NCBI RefSeq assembly: GCF_014155765.1 | Contig: NZ_SCKT01000001.1 | Coordinates: 1,302,001-1,366,000, forward strand | DNA: 64,000 nucleotides | Source of the DNA: Pantoea dispersa | GTDB taxonomy: Bacteria > Pseudomonadota > Gammaproteobacteria > Enterobacterales > Enterobacteriaceae | Direction of reading: 5' to 3' | Shown: positions 44,094 through 54,030 of the stretch, piece by piece | Position numbering within the stretch: the first letter of the stretch is position 1 | How the letters are laid out: the number at the start of each line of letters is the position of its first letter | Notes under the pieces: generated by a model | Told to the model about the DNA's origin: nothing | Seen by the model: the letters and a program-made list of their open reading frames with translations, nothing else | The model's database searches: none | Position numbers and translations under genes: made by a program

Positions 44094-44122
44094 TGAGCCG
44101 CAGCGCATGACGCTGCGGCTCA
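44094..44122. terminator. 12-bp perfect hairpin between convergent genes
   Basis: TGAGCCGCAGCG and CGCTGCGGCTCA pair around CATGA. It sits between the convergent higA-like and katG genes. There is no U-tract, but such a stable stem may still end or protect both transcripts. Confidence 0.5.
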
Positions 44123-44127
44123 GGGGA

Positions 44128-46344
<2,217 letters not shown>

Positions 46345-46509
46345 TCACGTTGTCCGGTTAAGATAACCGCACCGTGTTGCAGAATATATTTGGATGGACC
46401 GAAGGTTTTGATAGTTACTGGCTTTCAAGCGCGAGGTTTGTGATAGAGAGCACGAATTTCAGCGGGCCTGAGAGGGTATGAAGCCGGTACTGCAAGTCGC
46501 ACAAGATTC

Positions 46510-46549
46510 GTAGCGGCGCGATTCATCGCGCAATAAATTGCGCCGCTAC
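46510..46549. repeat. Interspersed palindrome, family 1 (copy B)
   Basis: GTAGCGGCGC and GCGCCGCTAC are perfect 10-bp arms around GATTCATCGCGCAATAAATT. It is a shorter version of the element at 8188-8258, in the opposite internal order. It lies between the katG and uraH genes. Confidence 0.8.
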
Positions 46550-46620
46550 CAAAACGCAACCGTTGTTAAGCGGATTTACAATTTAACAGACAAGCATTGC
46601 GCCATTTATGGCGACCTGGA

Positions 46621-46956
46621 TCAACTCCCGCGGTAGGTCGACCACGACCACGGGGAAATGAGGAACGGCAGGTGATAATGGCTGCCGGCGGAGCCAATCA
46701 CAAAATCAATCTGCGCGCTGACGTACAGCGCATCACGTCCGTCGGCGGCGAAATAGTCACCGATCTCCGCGGTTAAGCGATAGTGGCCCGGCGCCAGCGG
46801 TTCAGGCGTGAGATCTTTGATGCGCCCGTCGCTGTCGGTTTCGCCCTCGGCCACTGGCAGCCATCCCTCAGGGCTGTTCTGCTCCAGCGACATCGCGACG
46901 CCAATCGCCGGTTTGCCCAGCGCGGTGTCGAGAATATGGGTGGTGATGGTGCTCAT
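46621..46956 (-). CDS. uraH: 5-hydroxyisourate hydrolase
   Basis: A 111-residue transthyretin-like hydrolase (also called HpxT) converting 5-hydroxyisourate to OHCU in urate breakdown. MSTITTHILDTALGKPA and the C-terminal STYRGS are the family signatures. Its start overlaps the uraD stop as ATGA. It is the last gene of the long minus-strand hpx operon. Confidence 0.95.
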   Translation of the reverse strand: MSTITTHILDTALGKPAIGVAMSLEQNSPEGWLPVAEGETDSDGRIKDLTPEPLAPGHYRLTAEIGDYFAADGRDALYVSAQIDFVIGSAGSHYHLPFLISPWSWSTYRGS

Positions 46957-47447
46957 GTAATGCTCTCCTTAAGCCGTAACAGGGTAATTTCCCGCAGCTG
47001 CGCCAGCGCTTCCTGCTGCTCGGTCTCTTCATCATTGTTGAGCCTGCGCTGCAATTCCGCCAGCATCTGTTCACCGCTGCGCCCTTTGGCGCGAATCAGA
47101 AACACCCGGCCGAAGCGCTGCTCATAGCGCTCATTACCGGCCAGCATCGCCAGCTGCAGCGCACCGTTAGCCTGCTGCATCGCTGCCTGTTCCTGCTGCG
47201 ACAGCGCGGCCTCTTTACCCGCGCCCTTCGCTTTTTCGCCGATGCGCGGATGGGCGCTCAGCGCCTGCTGCAAGGCGTCGCCCTGCCACGCCAGCGCCAG
47301 CTGTTGCGCCGTGGTGTACAGCGCCGTCAGGCTGGCGAACGGCCGCGCCGCCACCAGCGCCTGCTGCCAGGCGGGAATCGCCACGCAGTGGGCAATCGCC
47401 GCCTGCGCCTGCGCGACGCTCGCCTGATTAAAATCGTTCAGATCCAT
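46953..47447 (-). CDS. uraD: OHCU decarboxylase
   Basis: A 164-residue enzyme (HpxQ/UraD) that decarboxylates 2-oxo-4-hydroxy-4-carboxy-5-ureidoimidazoline to S-allantoin. The motif SAHPRIGEKAKG contains the catalytic His. It lies 12 bp after hpxK and overlaps uraH by 4 bp. In Klebsiella these two genes belong to hpxPQT; here they are appended to the allantoate operon. Confidence 0.94.
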   Translation of the reverse strand: MDLNDFNQASVAQAQAAIAHCVAIPAWQQALVAARPFASLTALYTTAQQLALAWQGDALQQALSAHPRIGEKAKGAGKEAALSQQEQAAMQQANGALQLAMLAGNERYEQRFGRVFLIRAKGRSGEQMLAELQRRLNNDEETEQQEALAQLREITLLRLKESIT

Positions 47448-47459
47448 TTCGCGGCTCCT

Positions 47460-48719
47460 TTAGCTGCGCGCCAGATCGCACACCGCCTGCAGATAGGCCT
47501 GCACGCCGAGCGCCACATCGGCCACCTGCACCGATTCCGCCGGATGATGGCTGATACCGCGATGGTTGCGCACAAACAGCATGCCCACCGGCCAGCGCTC
47601 AGCCATCGCGATCGCGTCGTGACCGGCTCCGCTCGGCAGCGCCAGACTGCGCCCCTGTACGGTTTCTACCGCATGGCTCAGCGCCTGCTGCAGCCGCGTA
47701 TCACAGGCGGTGGCCGCGATGCGATAGTACTCGTTAGCGCTGAAGCTGAGCCCGCGCCGCAGCGCGATGGCTTCCGCCTGGGTCAGCAGGCTGGAAAGCA
47801 GACGTTCCAGCGGTTCATCCTGCGGTCCGCGCACGTCCAGCGACAGCTGCACCTCGCCGGGGATAACGTTAACGGCGCCCGGCAGACAGCTCAGCGTGCC
47901 CACTGTGGCCACCAGCTGCGCATCCTGATCCTGCGTGGCCTGTTCCACAAACACCATCCACTCTGCCGCTGCTGCCAGCGCGTCTTTGCGGTGCGTCATC
48001 GGCACCGTGCCGGCATGACCGGCCTCCCCGACAAAGCGGCAGTTAAGACGGCGCGCGCCGTTAATCGCCGTCACCACACCAAGCGCCAGATCGTCCTGTT
48101 CCAGACACGGTCCCTGCTCAATGTGCAGTTCGAGATAAGCCACAATGTCGCTCACCTCACGTGCCGCCTGCGGGATCAGCGCCGCGTCCAGGCCGAGGTC
48201 CTGCATCGCCTGCTCCACCGTAATACCGTTACCGTCCGGATGTGACACCCAGCTCACCGGCCAGCTGCCGGTGAGGCCGCGGCTGCCAAGCAGCGTGATG
48301 CCAAAGCGCGTGCCCTCTTCATCGCCGAAGCCGACAATTTCAATCGCCAGCGGCAGGCGCTGCTGATGGTCGTGCAGCCACTGCACGGTTTCGATGGCGC
48401 TGAGCACGCCCAGCATGCCGTCGTAACGTCCGGCGTTGCGCACGGTATCGAGGTGCGAGCCGAGCAGCAGCGCCGGTGCGCCAGGCTCCGCCGCTTCATA
48501 GCGACCGCAGATATTGCCGACCGCATCCTGCCAGGTGTGCATACCTGCCGCCTGCATCCACTCAGCGACGCGCGCGTTGGCGCGCACCTGCTCCGGCGAC
48601 AGATAGACACGGGTCAGTCCCTCTTCGCTTTCACTGATTGCTGCCAGCGCGTCACAGCGCGCCATCACCCGCGCCGCCGCTGACTGCGCCTCATCGGCGC
48701 TCATCAGGCTATGACTCAT
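47460..48719 (-). CDS. hpxK: Allantoate amidohydrolase HpxK
   Basis: A 419-residue M20-family amidohydrolase that releases ammonia and CO2 from allantoate to give ureidoglycine. Metal ligands lie in LLGSHLDTVRNAGRYDG and GFGDEEGTRFG. The ATG at 48719 overlaps the hpxJ stop as ATGA; the longer frame upstream lies inside hpxJ. Related enzymes include AllC and N-carbamoyl amino acid hydrolases; the neighbours favour allantoate. Confidence 0.9.
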   Translation of the reverse strand: MSHSLMSADEAQSAAARVMARCDALAAISESEEGLTRVYLSPEQVRANARVAEWMQAAGMHTWQDAVGNICGRYEAAEPGAPALLLGSHLDTVRNAGRYDGMLGVLSAIETVQWLHDHQQRLPLAIEIVGFGDEEGTRFGITLLGSRGLTGSWPVSWVSHPDGNGITVEQAMQDLGLDAALIPQAAREVSDIVAYLELHIEQGPCLEQDDLALGVVTAINGARRLNCRFVGEAGHAGTVPMTHRKDALAAAAEWMVFVEQATQDQDAQLVATVGTLSCLPGAVNVIPGEVQLSLDVRGPQDEPLERLLSSLLTQAEAIALRRGLSFSANEYYRIAATACDTRLQQALSHAVETVQGRSLALPSGAGHDAIAMAERWPVGMLFVRNHRGISHHPAESVQVADVALGVQAYLQAVCDLARS

Positions 48720-49951
48720 GCGTGGCTCCCGTAGTGGTCCCAGGCAGCCTGCAGCGCCGCGCCCTGAGTGGTGCGGAAACCGACGTGATTCAGCACGGAC
48801 TCCAGCGCGCTCAGCGTCAGCATCACGCAATCTTTGCGCGCGTTGTAGCCCATGGTGCCGATGCGCCACACTTTGCCGTGCAGCGGACCGAACGAGGTGC
48901 CAATCTCAATGCCGAAATCGTCCAGCATCAATTTGCGTACCTGGTCGCCGTTGATGCCCTGCGGGATCACCACGCCAAGCACGTTATTCATCTTGTGTCT
49001 GAGATCGCCAAAGGTTTCCAGCCCCATGCCCTGAATACCTTTCAGCAGCGCATCACCGTGCAGCTTGTGGCGCGCGATGCCGTTATCCAGCCCTTCCTGC
49101 AGGATCAGACGGGCACATTCGCGTGCGCCAAACAGCGCCGAGGTGGCTTCGGTATGATGGTTGAGCCGCTCCGGTCCCCAGTAATCCATGATCATGCCGA
49201 GATCGAAGTAGTTGGAGTAGATCATCTCGTCGTCGCCATCCTGATGTGCGTCGGTACGGATGCCCTGCTCCACGCACTTACGCTGACGGATCACCGCTTC
49301 CATTTGCGGGCTCAGGGTGATCGGCGAGGTGCCGGACGGACCACCGAGGCATTTCTGCATCCCGGCTGACACCGCATCCAGCCCCCAGGCATCGGTTTCC
49401 AGCGGGTTGCCGCCCAGCGATGCGGTGGCATCGGTGTACAACAGCACGCCGTACTGGCGGCAAATGGCGCCGAGCTGCTCCAGCGGTTGCAGCATGGTGG
49501 TTGAGGTATCGCCCTGCACCGTCAGCAGCAGGCGCGGTTTGACTTTTTTGATCGCATCTTCGATCTGATCCGGGGTAAATACCTCGCCCCACGGCACCTC
49601 GATGGTATGGACTTCCGCGCGGCAGCGACGGGCAATTTCGCACAGCAGATGGCCGAAGCGGCCGAACACCGGCACCAGCACTTTATCGCCCGGACGAATC
49701 GCCGACAGCAGGATGGCTTCGATACCGGCGCGTGAGGTGCCATCAATCAGCAGGGTCCAGCGGTTTTCAGTGCGGAATACGCCACGGTACAGCGCCATCA
49801 CCTCGTTCATATAGTGCGTCATCGCCGGATCGTACTGCCCAAGCAGCTGGCTCGACATGGCGCGCAGCACGCGCGGGTCGGCGTTGATCGGGCCCGGTCC
49901 CATCAGCAGACGCTGTGGCGGATTGATTTGCGAGAACTGGCTGATATCCAT
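48716..49951 (-). CDS. hpxJ: Ureidoglycine aminotransferase HpxJ
   Basis: A 411-residue PLP aminotransferase of the alanine-glyoxylate (PucG) type, thought to transfer the amino group of S-ureidoglycine to a keto acid, giving oxalurate. QKCLGGPSGTSP contains the PLP Lys, and LMGPGPINADPRVL near the N-terminus is typical. It follows the transporter genes and overlaps hpxK by 4 bp. Confidence 0.9.
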   Translation of the reverse strand: MDISQFSQINPPQRLLMGPGPINADPRVLRAMSSQLLGQYDPAMTHYMNEVMALYRGVFRTENRWTLLIDGTSRAGIEAILLSAIRPGDKVLVPVFGRFGHLLCEIARRCRAEVHTIEVPWGEVFTPDQIEDAIKKVKPRLLLTVQGDTSTTMLQPLEQLGAICRQYGVLLYTDATASLGGNPLETDAWGLDAVSAGMQKCLGGPSGTSPITLSPQMEAVIRQRKCVEQGIRTDAHQDGDDEMIYSNYFDLGMIMDYWGPERLNHHTEATSALFGARECARLILQEGLDNGIARHKLHGDALLKGIQGMGLETFGDLRHKMNNVLGVVIPQGINGDQVRKLMLDDFGIEIGTSFGPLHGKVWRIGTMGYNARKDCVMLTLSALESVLNHVGFRTTQGAALQAAWDHYGSHA

Positions 49952-49972
49952 GGGGGGTTCCTTATTGTTCGG

Positions 49973-50704
49973 TTACAGACGCACGGTGGAAATAAACTGC
50001 TTCAGCTCGGCGGTTTGTGGATTTGCAAACAGCGTTTTGCTGTCGCCCTGCTCCCACACGCGTCCCTGATGCATAAACACCACGCGGTCGCCCACGTCGC
50101 GGGCGAAGTTCATTTCATGGGTGACGAGAATCAGCGTCATGCCTTCGGCGGCCAGCTGCTCCAGCACTTTCAGTACTTCACCCACCAGCTCCGGATCGAG
50201 CGCCGAGGTGATTTCGTCACAGAGTAAAACTTTTGGCTGCATCGCCAGCGCACGGGCAATCGCCACGCGCTGCTGCTGACCGCCCGACAGGTTGGCCGGG
50301 TAGTAATTGAGACGTTCGCCGAGCCCGACTTTTTCCAGCATCTGCGTGGCCAGCGTGCGGCACTCCGCCTCGCTCTTTTTCAGCACGCGGCGCGGTGCCA
50401 GCATCACGTTTTCCAGCGCGGTCATGTGCGGAAACAGGTTAAAGTTCTGAAACACCATGCCCACCGAGCGGCTGATTTCACGCGCCTGCGATTCACGATC
50501 GGTAATCGTCATGCCGCCCAGTTTAATGCTGCCTTCCTGATAGCCTTCCAGCCCGTTCATGCAGCGCAGCAGGGTACTTTTACCGGAGCCGCTGCGGCCA
50601 ATGATGGAGATCACTTCGCCGTTGTCGATATCCAGATCGACCCCTTTCAGTACGTGGTTATCACCGTAGTACTTCTGGACCTGATTAATGGTGATGAGCG
50701 GCAT
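49973..50704 (-). CDS. hpxI: ABC transporter ATP-binding protein HpxI
   Basis: A 243-residue ATPase of the polar amino acid transport (GlnQ-like) type. Walker A is GRSGSGKST, the signature LSGGQQQRVAIARAL and Walker B VLLCDEITSALDPE. It overlaps the permease gene upstream by 20 bp and is followed 21 bp later by hpxJ. With the two permeases and the binding protein it would import allantoate or a related ureide. Letter assignment follows Klebsiella gene order from memory. Confidence 0.88.
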   Translation of the reverse strand: MPLITINQVQKYYGDNHVLKGVDLDIDNGEVISIIGRSGSGKSTLLRCMNGLEGYQEGSIKLGGMTITDRESQAREISRSVGMVFQNFNLFPHMTALENVMLAPRRVLKKSEAECRTLATQMLEKVGLGERLNYYPANLSGGQQQRVAIARALAMQPKVLLCDEITSALDPELVGEVLKVLEQLAAEGMTLILVTHEMNFARDVGDRVVFMHQGRVWEQGDSKTLFANPQTAELKQFISTVRL

Positions 50705-51341
50705 TGAATTTTTTCTCCAGGTACTGGCTGTAACGCGACAGCGGATAACACATCAGGAAGTAACCGAGCGCCACCAGGCCAAACACCTTGAAGGGCTGAT
50801 ACGTCACATTGTTGAGAATGGTGCCGGCTTTGGTCAGCTCGACAAAGCCGATAATCGACGCCAGCGCGGTGCCCTTGATCACCTGCACGGCAAAGCCAAC
50901 GGTCGGCGCGATGGCGATGCGGATCGCCTGCGGTGCCACCACGCGATACAGCGTCTGGCCAAAGTTCAGTCCGAGGCAGCGCGACGCTTCCCACTGCCCT
51001 TTTGGCAGCGCGCGAATGCTGCCGTACCAGATATCCAGTAAAAACGCGCTGGTATACAGCGTCAGCGCCAGCGACGCTGCCGTCCAGGGCGCGACGTCGA
51101 TGCCGAACAGGCCGACGCCGAAGAAAGCGAGAAACAGCTGCATCAGCAGCGGCGTGCCCTGAAACAGCTCGGTGTAGCAGCGGATCAGGCGGGTGAGCCA
51201 GCGACGCTGCAGCAGACGCAGAAACAGCAGCGGCAGTGTCACCAGCGTGCCGCCGAAAAAGGCCACCAGCGACAGCAAAATCGTCCAGCGCGCCGCCAGC
51301 AGCAGGTTGCGCAGGATGTCCCAGTCAGTAAACGTCGTCAT
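50685..51341 (-). CDS. hpxH: ABC transporter permease HpxH
   Basis: A 218-residue membrane permease of the HisMQ type with about five segments. The cytoplasmic loop ALPKGQWEASRCLGLNFGQT is the EAA motif contacting the ATPase. The start at 51341 overlaps the preceding permease stop as ATGA; a slightly longer frame exists but is not coupled. Confidence 0.87.
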   Translation of the reverse strand: MTTFTDWDILRNLLLAARWTILLSLVAFFGGTLVTLPLLFLRLLQRRWLTRLIRCYTELFQGTPLLMQLFLAFFGVGLFGIDVAPWTAASLALTLYTSAFLLDIWYGSIRALPKGQWEASRCLGLNFGQTLYRVVAPQAIRIAIAPTVGFAVQVIKGTALASIIGFVELTKAGTILNNVTYQPFKVFGLVALGYFLMCYPLSRYSQYLEKKFNAAHHH

Positions 51342-52006
51342 GCCGGCTGCGCTCCAAACCATTTGCGACCCAGCGCCAGCAGCAGCTGACGCATGGCAAT
51401 CGACAACGCCAGATAGATCAGCGTGGTCACCAGATAAACTTCAAAACTCAAAAAGGTGCGCGACTGAATCAGGTTGGCGGCAAACGTCAGCTCTTCGTAC
51501 GAGACCTGCGACACCACCGACGAGCCGAGCATCACAATGATGCACTGGCTGACCAGCGCCGGATAAATGCGCTGCAGCGAGGGCGGCAGCACCACGCGGA
51601 TGAAGGTTTGCGTGCGGCTCAGCCCGAGCACGCGCCCGGCTTCCCACTGCCCGCGCGGTGTCACCTGGATGCCGGCACGGATGATTTCAGTGCTGTAGGC
51701 GCCAAGGTTAATCAGCATCGCCAGCAATGCCGCTTCACCCGCCGTTAGTTTCAGACCGAGATTGGGCAGACCAAACACGATAAAAAACAGCTGTACCACA
51801 AACGGCGTGTTGCGAATCAACTCGACGTAGATGCCCCACAGGCGGCTGGCCCAGCCCGGTTTGCCGCTGCGCAGTGCCGCGCCGAGAATACCCAGTCCGA
51901 CACCGCCCACCGTCGCCAGCACCGTAAGCTGCACCGTGACCCACAGTCCGGCCAGCAGCTCTGGCCAGTGCGGCCAGAGATCTGCAAAGTTAAGTTGCCC
52001 AATCAT
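51338..52006 (-). CDS. hpxG: ABC transporter permease HpxG
   Basis: A 222-residue permease paralogous to the next gene, with the EAA loop TPRGQWEAGRVLGLSRTQTF. It lies 12 bp after the binding-protein gene. Together the two permeases form the membrane channel of the importer. Confidence 0.87.
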   Translation of the reverse strand: MIGQLNFADLWPHWPELLAGLWVTVQLTVLATVGGVGLGILGAALRSGKPGWASRLWGIYVELIRNTPFVVQLFFIVFGLPNLGLKLTAGEAALLAMLINLGAYSTEIIRAGIQVTPRGQWEAGRVLGLSRTQTFIRVVLPPSLQRIYPALVSQCIIVMLGSSVVSQVSYEELTFAANLIQSRTFLSFEVYLVTTLIYLALSIAMRQLLLALGRKWFGAQPA

Positions 52007-52018
52007 TGGCCGTTCCTG

Positions 52019-52804
52019 TTATGCGCCGAGGTTGGCAGGCAGCGGCGCTTTCAGCCACTCTTCCGACAGCTTGTTCAGCGTGCCGTCTTTAATACCCTGC
52101 TCAATCAGTGCGTTCACTTTCTCTTTCAGCGCCGGCTCATTCTTTTTCAGGCCGATAAAGCACGGTGAATCTTTCAGCATAAACTGCGGCACCGGGGCTT
52201 TTTCCGCGTTCTGGCGCGCAATCGCCGCGACCACCAGGTTTCCGGTGGCGACGTACTGCACCTGACCGGAGAGATAGGCGGACAGCGTGGTGTTGTTATC
52301 TTCGTAGCGCTTCACCTGAGCATCTTTCGGGGCGACATCGCTCAGCACCATGTCCTCTACCGCACCGCGCGTCACGCCAATCGATTTACCGCTCAGCGCC
52401 GCCGCATCTTTCAGCGTCTCGCCTTTCGGGCCGAACACGCCGAGGAAGAACGGCGCATAGGCGCGGCTGAAGTCGATCACTTTTTCGCGCTCGGCGTTTT
52501 TGCCCATGCTGGAGATCACCAGGTCGACCTTGTCGGTCTGCAGATACGGTACGCGGTTAGCGCTGGTCACCGGCACCAGCTGCAACTTCAGTTTCATCTG
52601 CTTCGCGAGGTATTTCGCCATGTCGATGTCATAGCCCTGCGGCTGCAAATCGGTACCGACCGAGCCAAACGGCGGGAAGTCCTGCGGCACCGCCACGCGA
52701 ATCACGCCACGCTTCTGGATATCCTGCAGCTGATCGGCCATGGCGCTGCCTGCCTGCGCCAGCAGCAATGCTGCCCCTGCTACTGCCAGTAATACTTTGT
52801 TCAT
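52019..52804 (-). CDS. hpxF: Periplasmic substrate-binding protein HpxF
   Basis: A 261-residue solute-binding protein of the amino-acid (SBP_bac_3) family. MNKVLLAVAGAALLLAQAGS is the signal peptide with cleavage near AMA; GVIRVAVPQDFPPFG and GYDIDMAKYLAKQMK are family motifs. It starts the hpxFGHIJK-uraDH operon. The ATG at 52804 has GGGG upstream. Ligand unknown; allantoate is likely from context. Confidence 0.88.
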   Translation of the reverse strand: MNKVLLAVAGAALLLAQAGSAMADQLQDIQKRGVIRVAVPQDFPPFGSVGTDLQPQGYDIDMAKYLAKQMKLKLQLVPVTSANRVPYLQTDKVDLVISSMGKNAEREKVIDFSRAYAPFFLGVFGPKGETLKDAAALSGKSIGVTRGAVEDMVLSDVAPKDAQVKRYEDNNTTLSAYLSGQVQYVATGNLVVAAIARQNAEKAPVPQFMLKDSPCFIGLKKNEPALKEKVNALIEQGIKDGTLNKLSEEWLKAPLPANLGA

Positions 52805-52827
52805 TATGCACCCCGGTGAGTTAATGG

Positions 52828-52843
52828 TGAAACAAAAGATTCT
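52828..52843. promoter_or_regulatory. Candidate HpxU site upstream of hpxF
   Basis: TGAAACAAAAGATTCT shares the half-site TGAAAC and the overall spacing with the better inverted repeat at 53848-53863. The second half matches only partly. Confidence 0.35.
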
Positions 52844-52935
52844 TGATAAATTGATTTGCAACTAATGTGCCAACCACAACGGGCAGCAAACGCAGCGGCT
52901 AAGCGGAGGATTTAAGGCGATTAAGGGCGCATCTT

Positions 52936-52955
52936 AACGGGGAGCACCCCGTTAG
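52936..52955. repeat. Inverted repeat between hpxU and hpxF
   Basis: TAACGGGG and CCCCGTTA form a perfect 8-bp inverted repeat around AGCA. It lies between the hpxU terminator and the hpxF promoter. It may be an operator or a second stop for readthrough from hpxU. Confidence 0.4.
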
Positions 52956-52966
52956 CAGACGCGATC

Positions 52967-52985
52967 AAAAAAGGTGCAAAGCACC
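52967..52985 (-). terminator. Rho-independent terminator of hpxU
   Basis: On the minus strand GGTGC, TTT and GCACC are followed by TTTTTT, 14 bp after the hpxU stop. The stem is short but the U-tract is good, which separates hpxU from the hpxF operon. Confidence 0.7.
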
Positions 52986-52998
52986 AAAACGGTGCCCT

Positions 52999-53838
52999 TT
53001 AGCGGTGTTCCAGCTCGTCGAGCTGCTGGTAAAGATCGGCAATCTGATGAATGCGCTGACGCCCCTGCGACAGCATTTCGTGCAGTAGCGCGTTGGCCAG
53101 CAGGTTGATCAGGCTCATTGCCGAGGCGTAGCTGTCAAAGGCGGAAACGCTGTCGAGCGGTGCGCACAGCTGCCAGCGCGCCAGGGTGAGAATGCCCTGC
53201 GCCTGCGGTTCGCACAGCACCAGCACCGGGATGCCGCTCTGCTGCAGCTGCTGCATCAGTGGACGAATGATGCGTGGCCGGCGGCGAAACGCCATCACCA
53301 CCACCACATCTTCCGGCGTCATGTCCACCAGCTCTTCGCCCAGCGTCTGGCCTGGCTGCGGCAACACCTGCACCTGAGCGCGCGCCTGCAGCAGCTGCTG
53401 ACGCAGGTGCAGCGCCACCGGATACGCGTTGCGCATCCCAATGATGAACACCCGCCGTGCGGCGCCAAGCGCGGCAATCACCTCGCTAAACTGCCGGGCG
53501 TCAATGCTGTTGACCCACTGCGTCAGGTTCGCCATCTCCTGCTTGTAATGACGTGACAGCAGCGTGTTGCCCTGCACCGCATCGCGGTTATCGGTCAGCG
53601 GCATTCCGCTCTGGCGCAGGGTGCGCAGCTCATCACGCATGTCTTTGTATTTTTCATAGCCGAGGCGTTTGAACAGCCGGCTTACCGTGGCCTTTGATAC
53701 GCCGCTGAGCCGCGCCAGCTCAGCGCTGTTATAGCTAATCAGATCATCAAAGTGGTCAAACACAAAGTCAGCAATGCGCTGCTCCTGCGGCGACAGTTGC
53801 GGATAGTGACTGCGAAGGCGTTCATCGAGCTGTTTCAT
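52999..53838 (-). CDS. hpxU: RpiR-family regulator HpxU
   Basis: A 279-residue regulator with an N-terminal RpiR helix-turn-helix (LARLSGVSKATVSRLFKRLG) and a C-terminal SIS sugar-isomerase-like ligand domain (VVVVMAFRRRPRIIRPLMQQ). In Klebsiella HpxU represses the allantoate genes and responds to allantoate, as I recall. It lies between the hpxF operon and the divergent hpxWXYZ operon. The start at 53838 has AGGA six bases upstream; 53841 is the alternative. Confidence 0.9.
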   Translation of the reverse strand: MKQLDERLRSHYPQLSPQEQRIADFVFDHFDDLISYNSAELARLSGVSKATVSRLFKRLGYEKYKDMRDELRTLRQSGMPLTDNRDAVQGNTLLSRHYKQEMANLTQWVNSIDARQFSEVIAALGAARRVFIIGMRNAYPVALHLRQQLLQARAQVQVLPQPGQTLGEELVDMTPEDVVVVMAFRRRPRIIRPLMQQLQQSGIPVLVLCEPQAQGILTLARWQLCAPLDSVSAFDSYASAMSLINLLANALLHEMLSQGRQRIHQIADLYQQLDELEHR

Positions 53839-53847
53839 CATCGGTCC

Positions 53848-53863
53848 TGTAACTTTCGTTTCA
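53848..53863. promoter_or_regulatory. Candidate HpxU operator
   Basis: TGTAACTTTCGTTTCA is an imperfect inverted repeat (TGTAAC/GTTTCA, 5 of 6) of the kind bound by RpiR-family proteins. It lies 10 bp upstream of hpxU and in the hpxU-hpxW intergenic region. Confidence 0.5.
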
Positions 53864-53943
53864 TCACAAGCTAGCATAAATCGATCCAGGCTGGCGTAAC
53901 ACCAAAACTGGAACGGCTCTTGCTTTACCATTGGTACAGACTG

Positions 53944-54003
53944 GTAGCGGCGCAATTTGTTGCGCTTGTTTTCGCTATCCAGCGCGATAAACCGCGCCGC
54001 TAC
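53944..54003. repeat. Interspersed palindrome, family 1 (copy C)
   Basis: A 60-bp element bounded by GTAGCGGCGC and GCGCCGCTAC, with inner AATTTGTTGCGC. It lies 27 bp upstream of the hpxW start, so it would be transcribed as a hairpin in the hpxW leader. Confidence 0.8.
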
Positions 54004-54030
54004 AAAAGAATAATCCGGGAACAGTTCACT

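Noticed and set aside
53920-54030. Upstream extension of hpxW from ATG 53920
   Set aside because: The extension lies in an interspersed palindrome and has no similarity to the family N-terminus.
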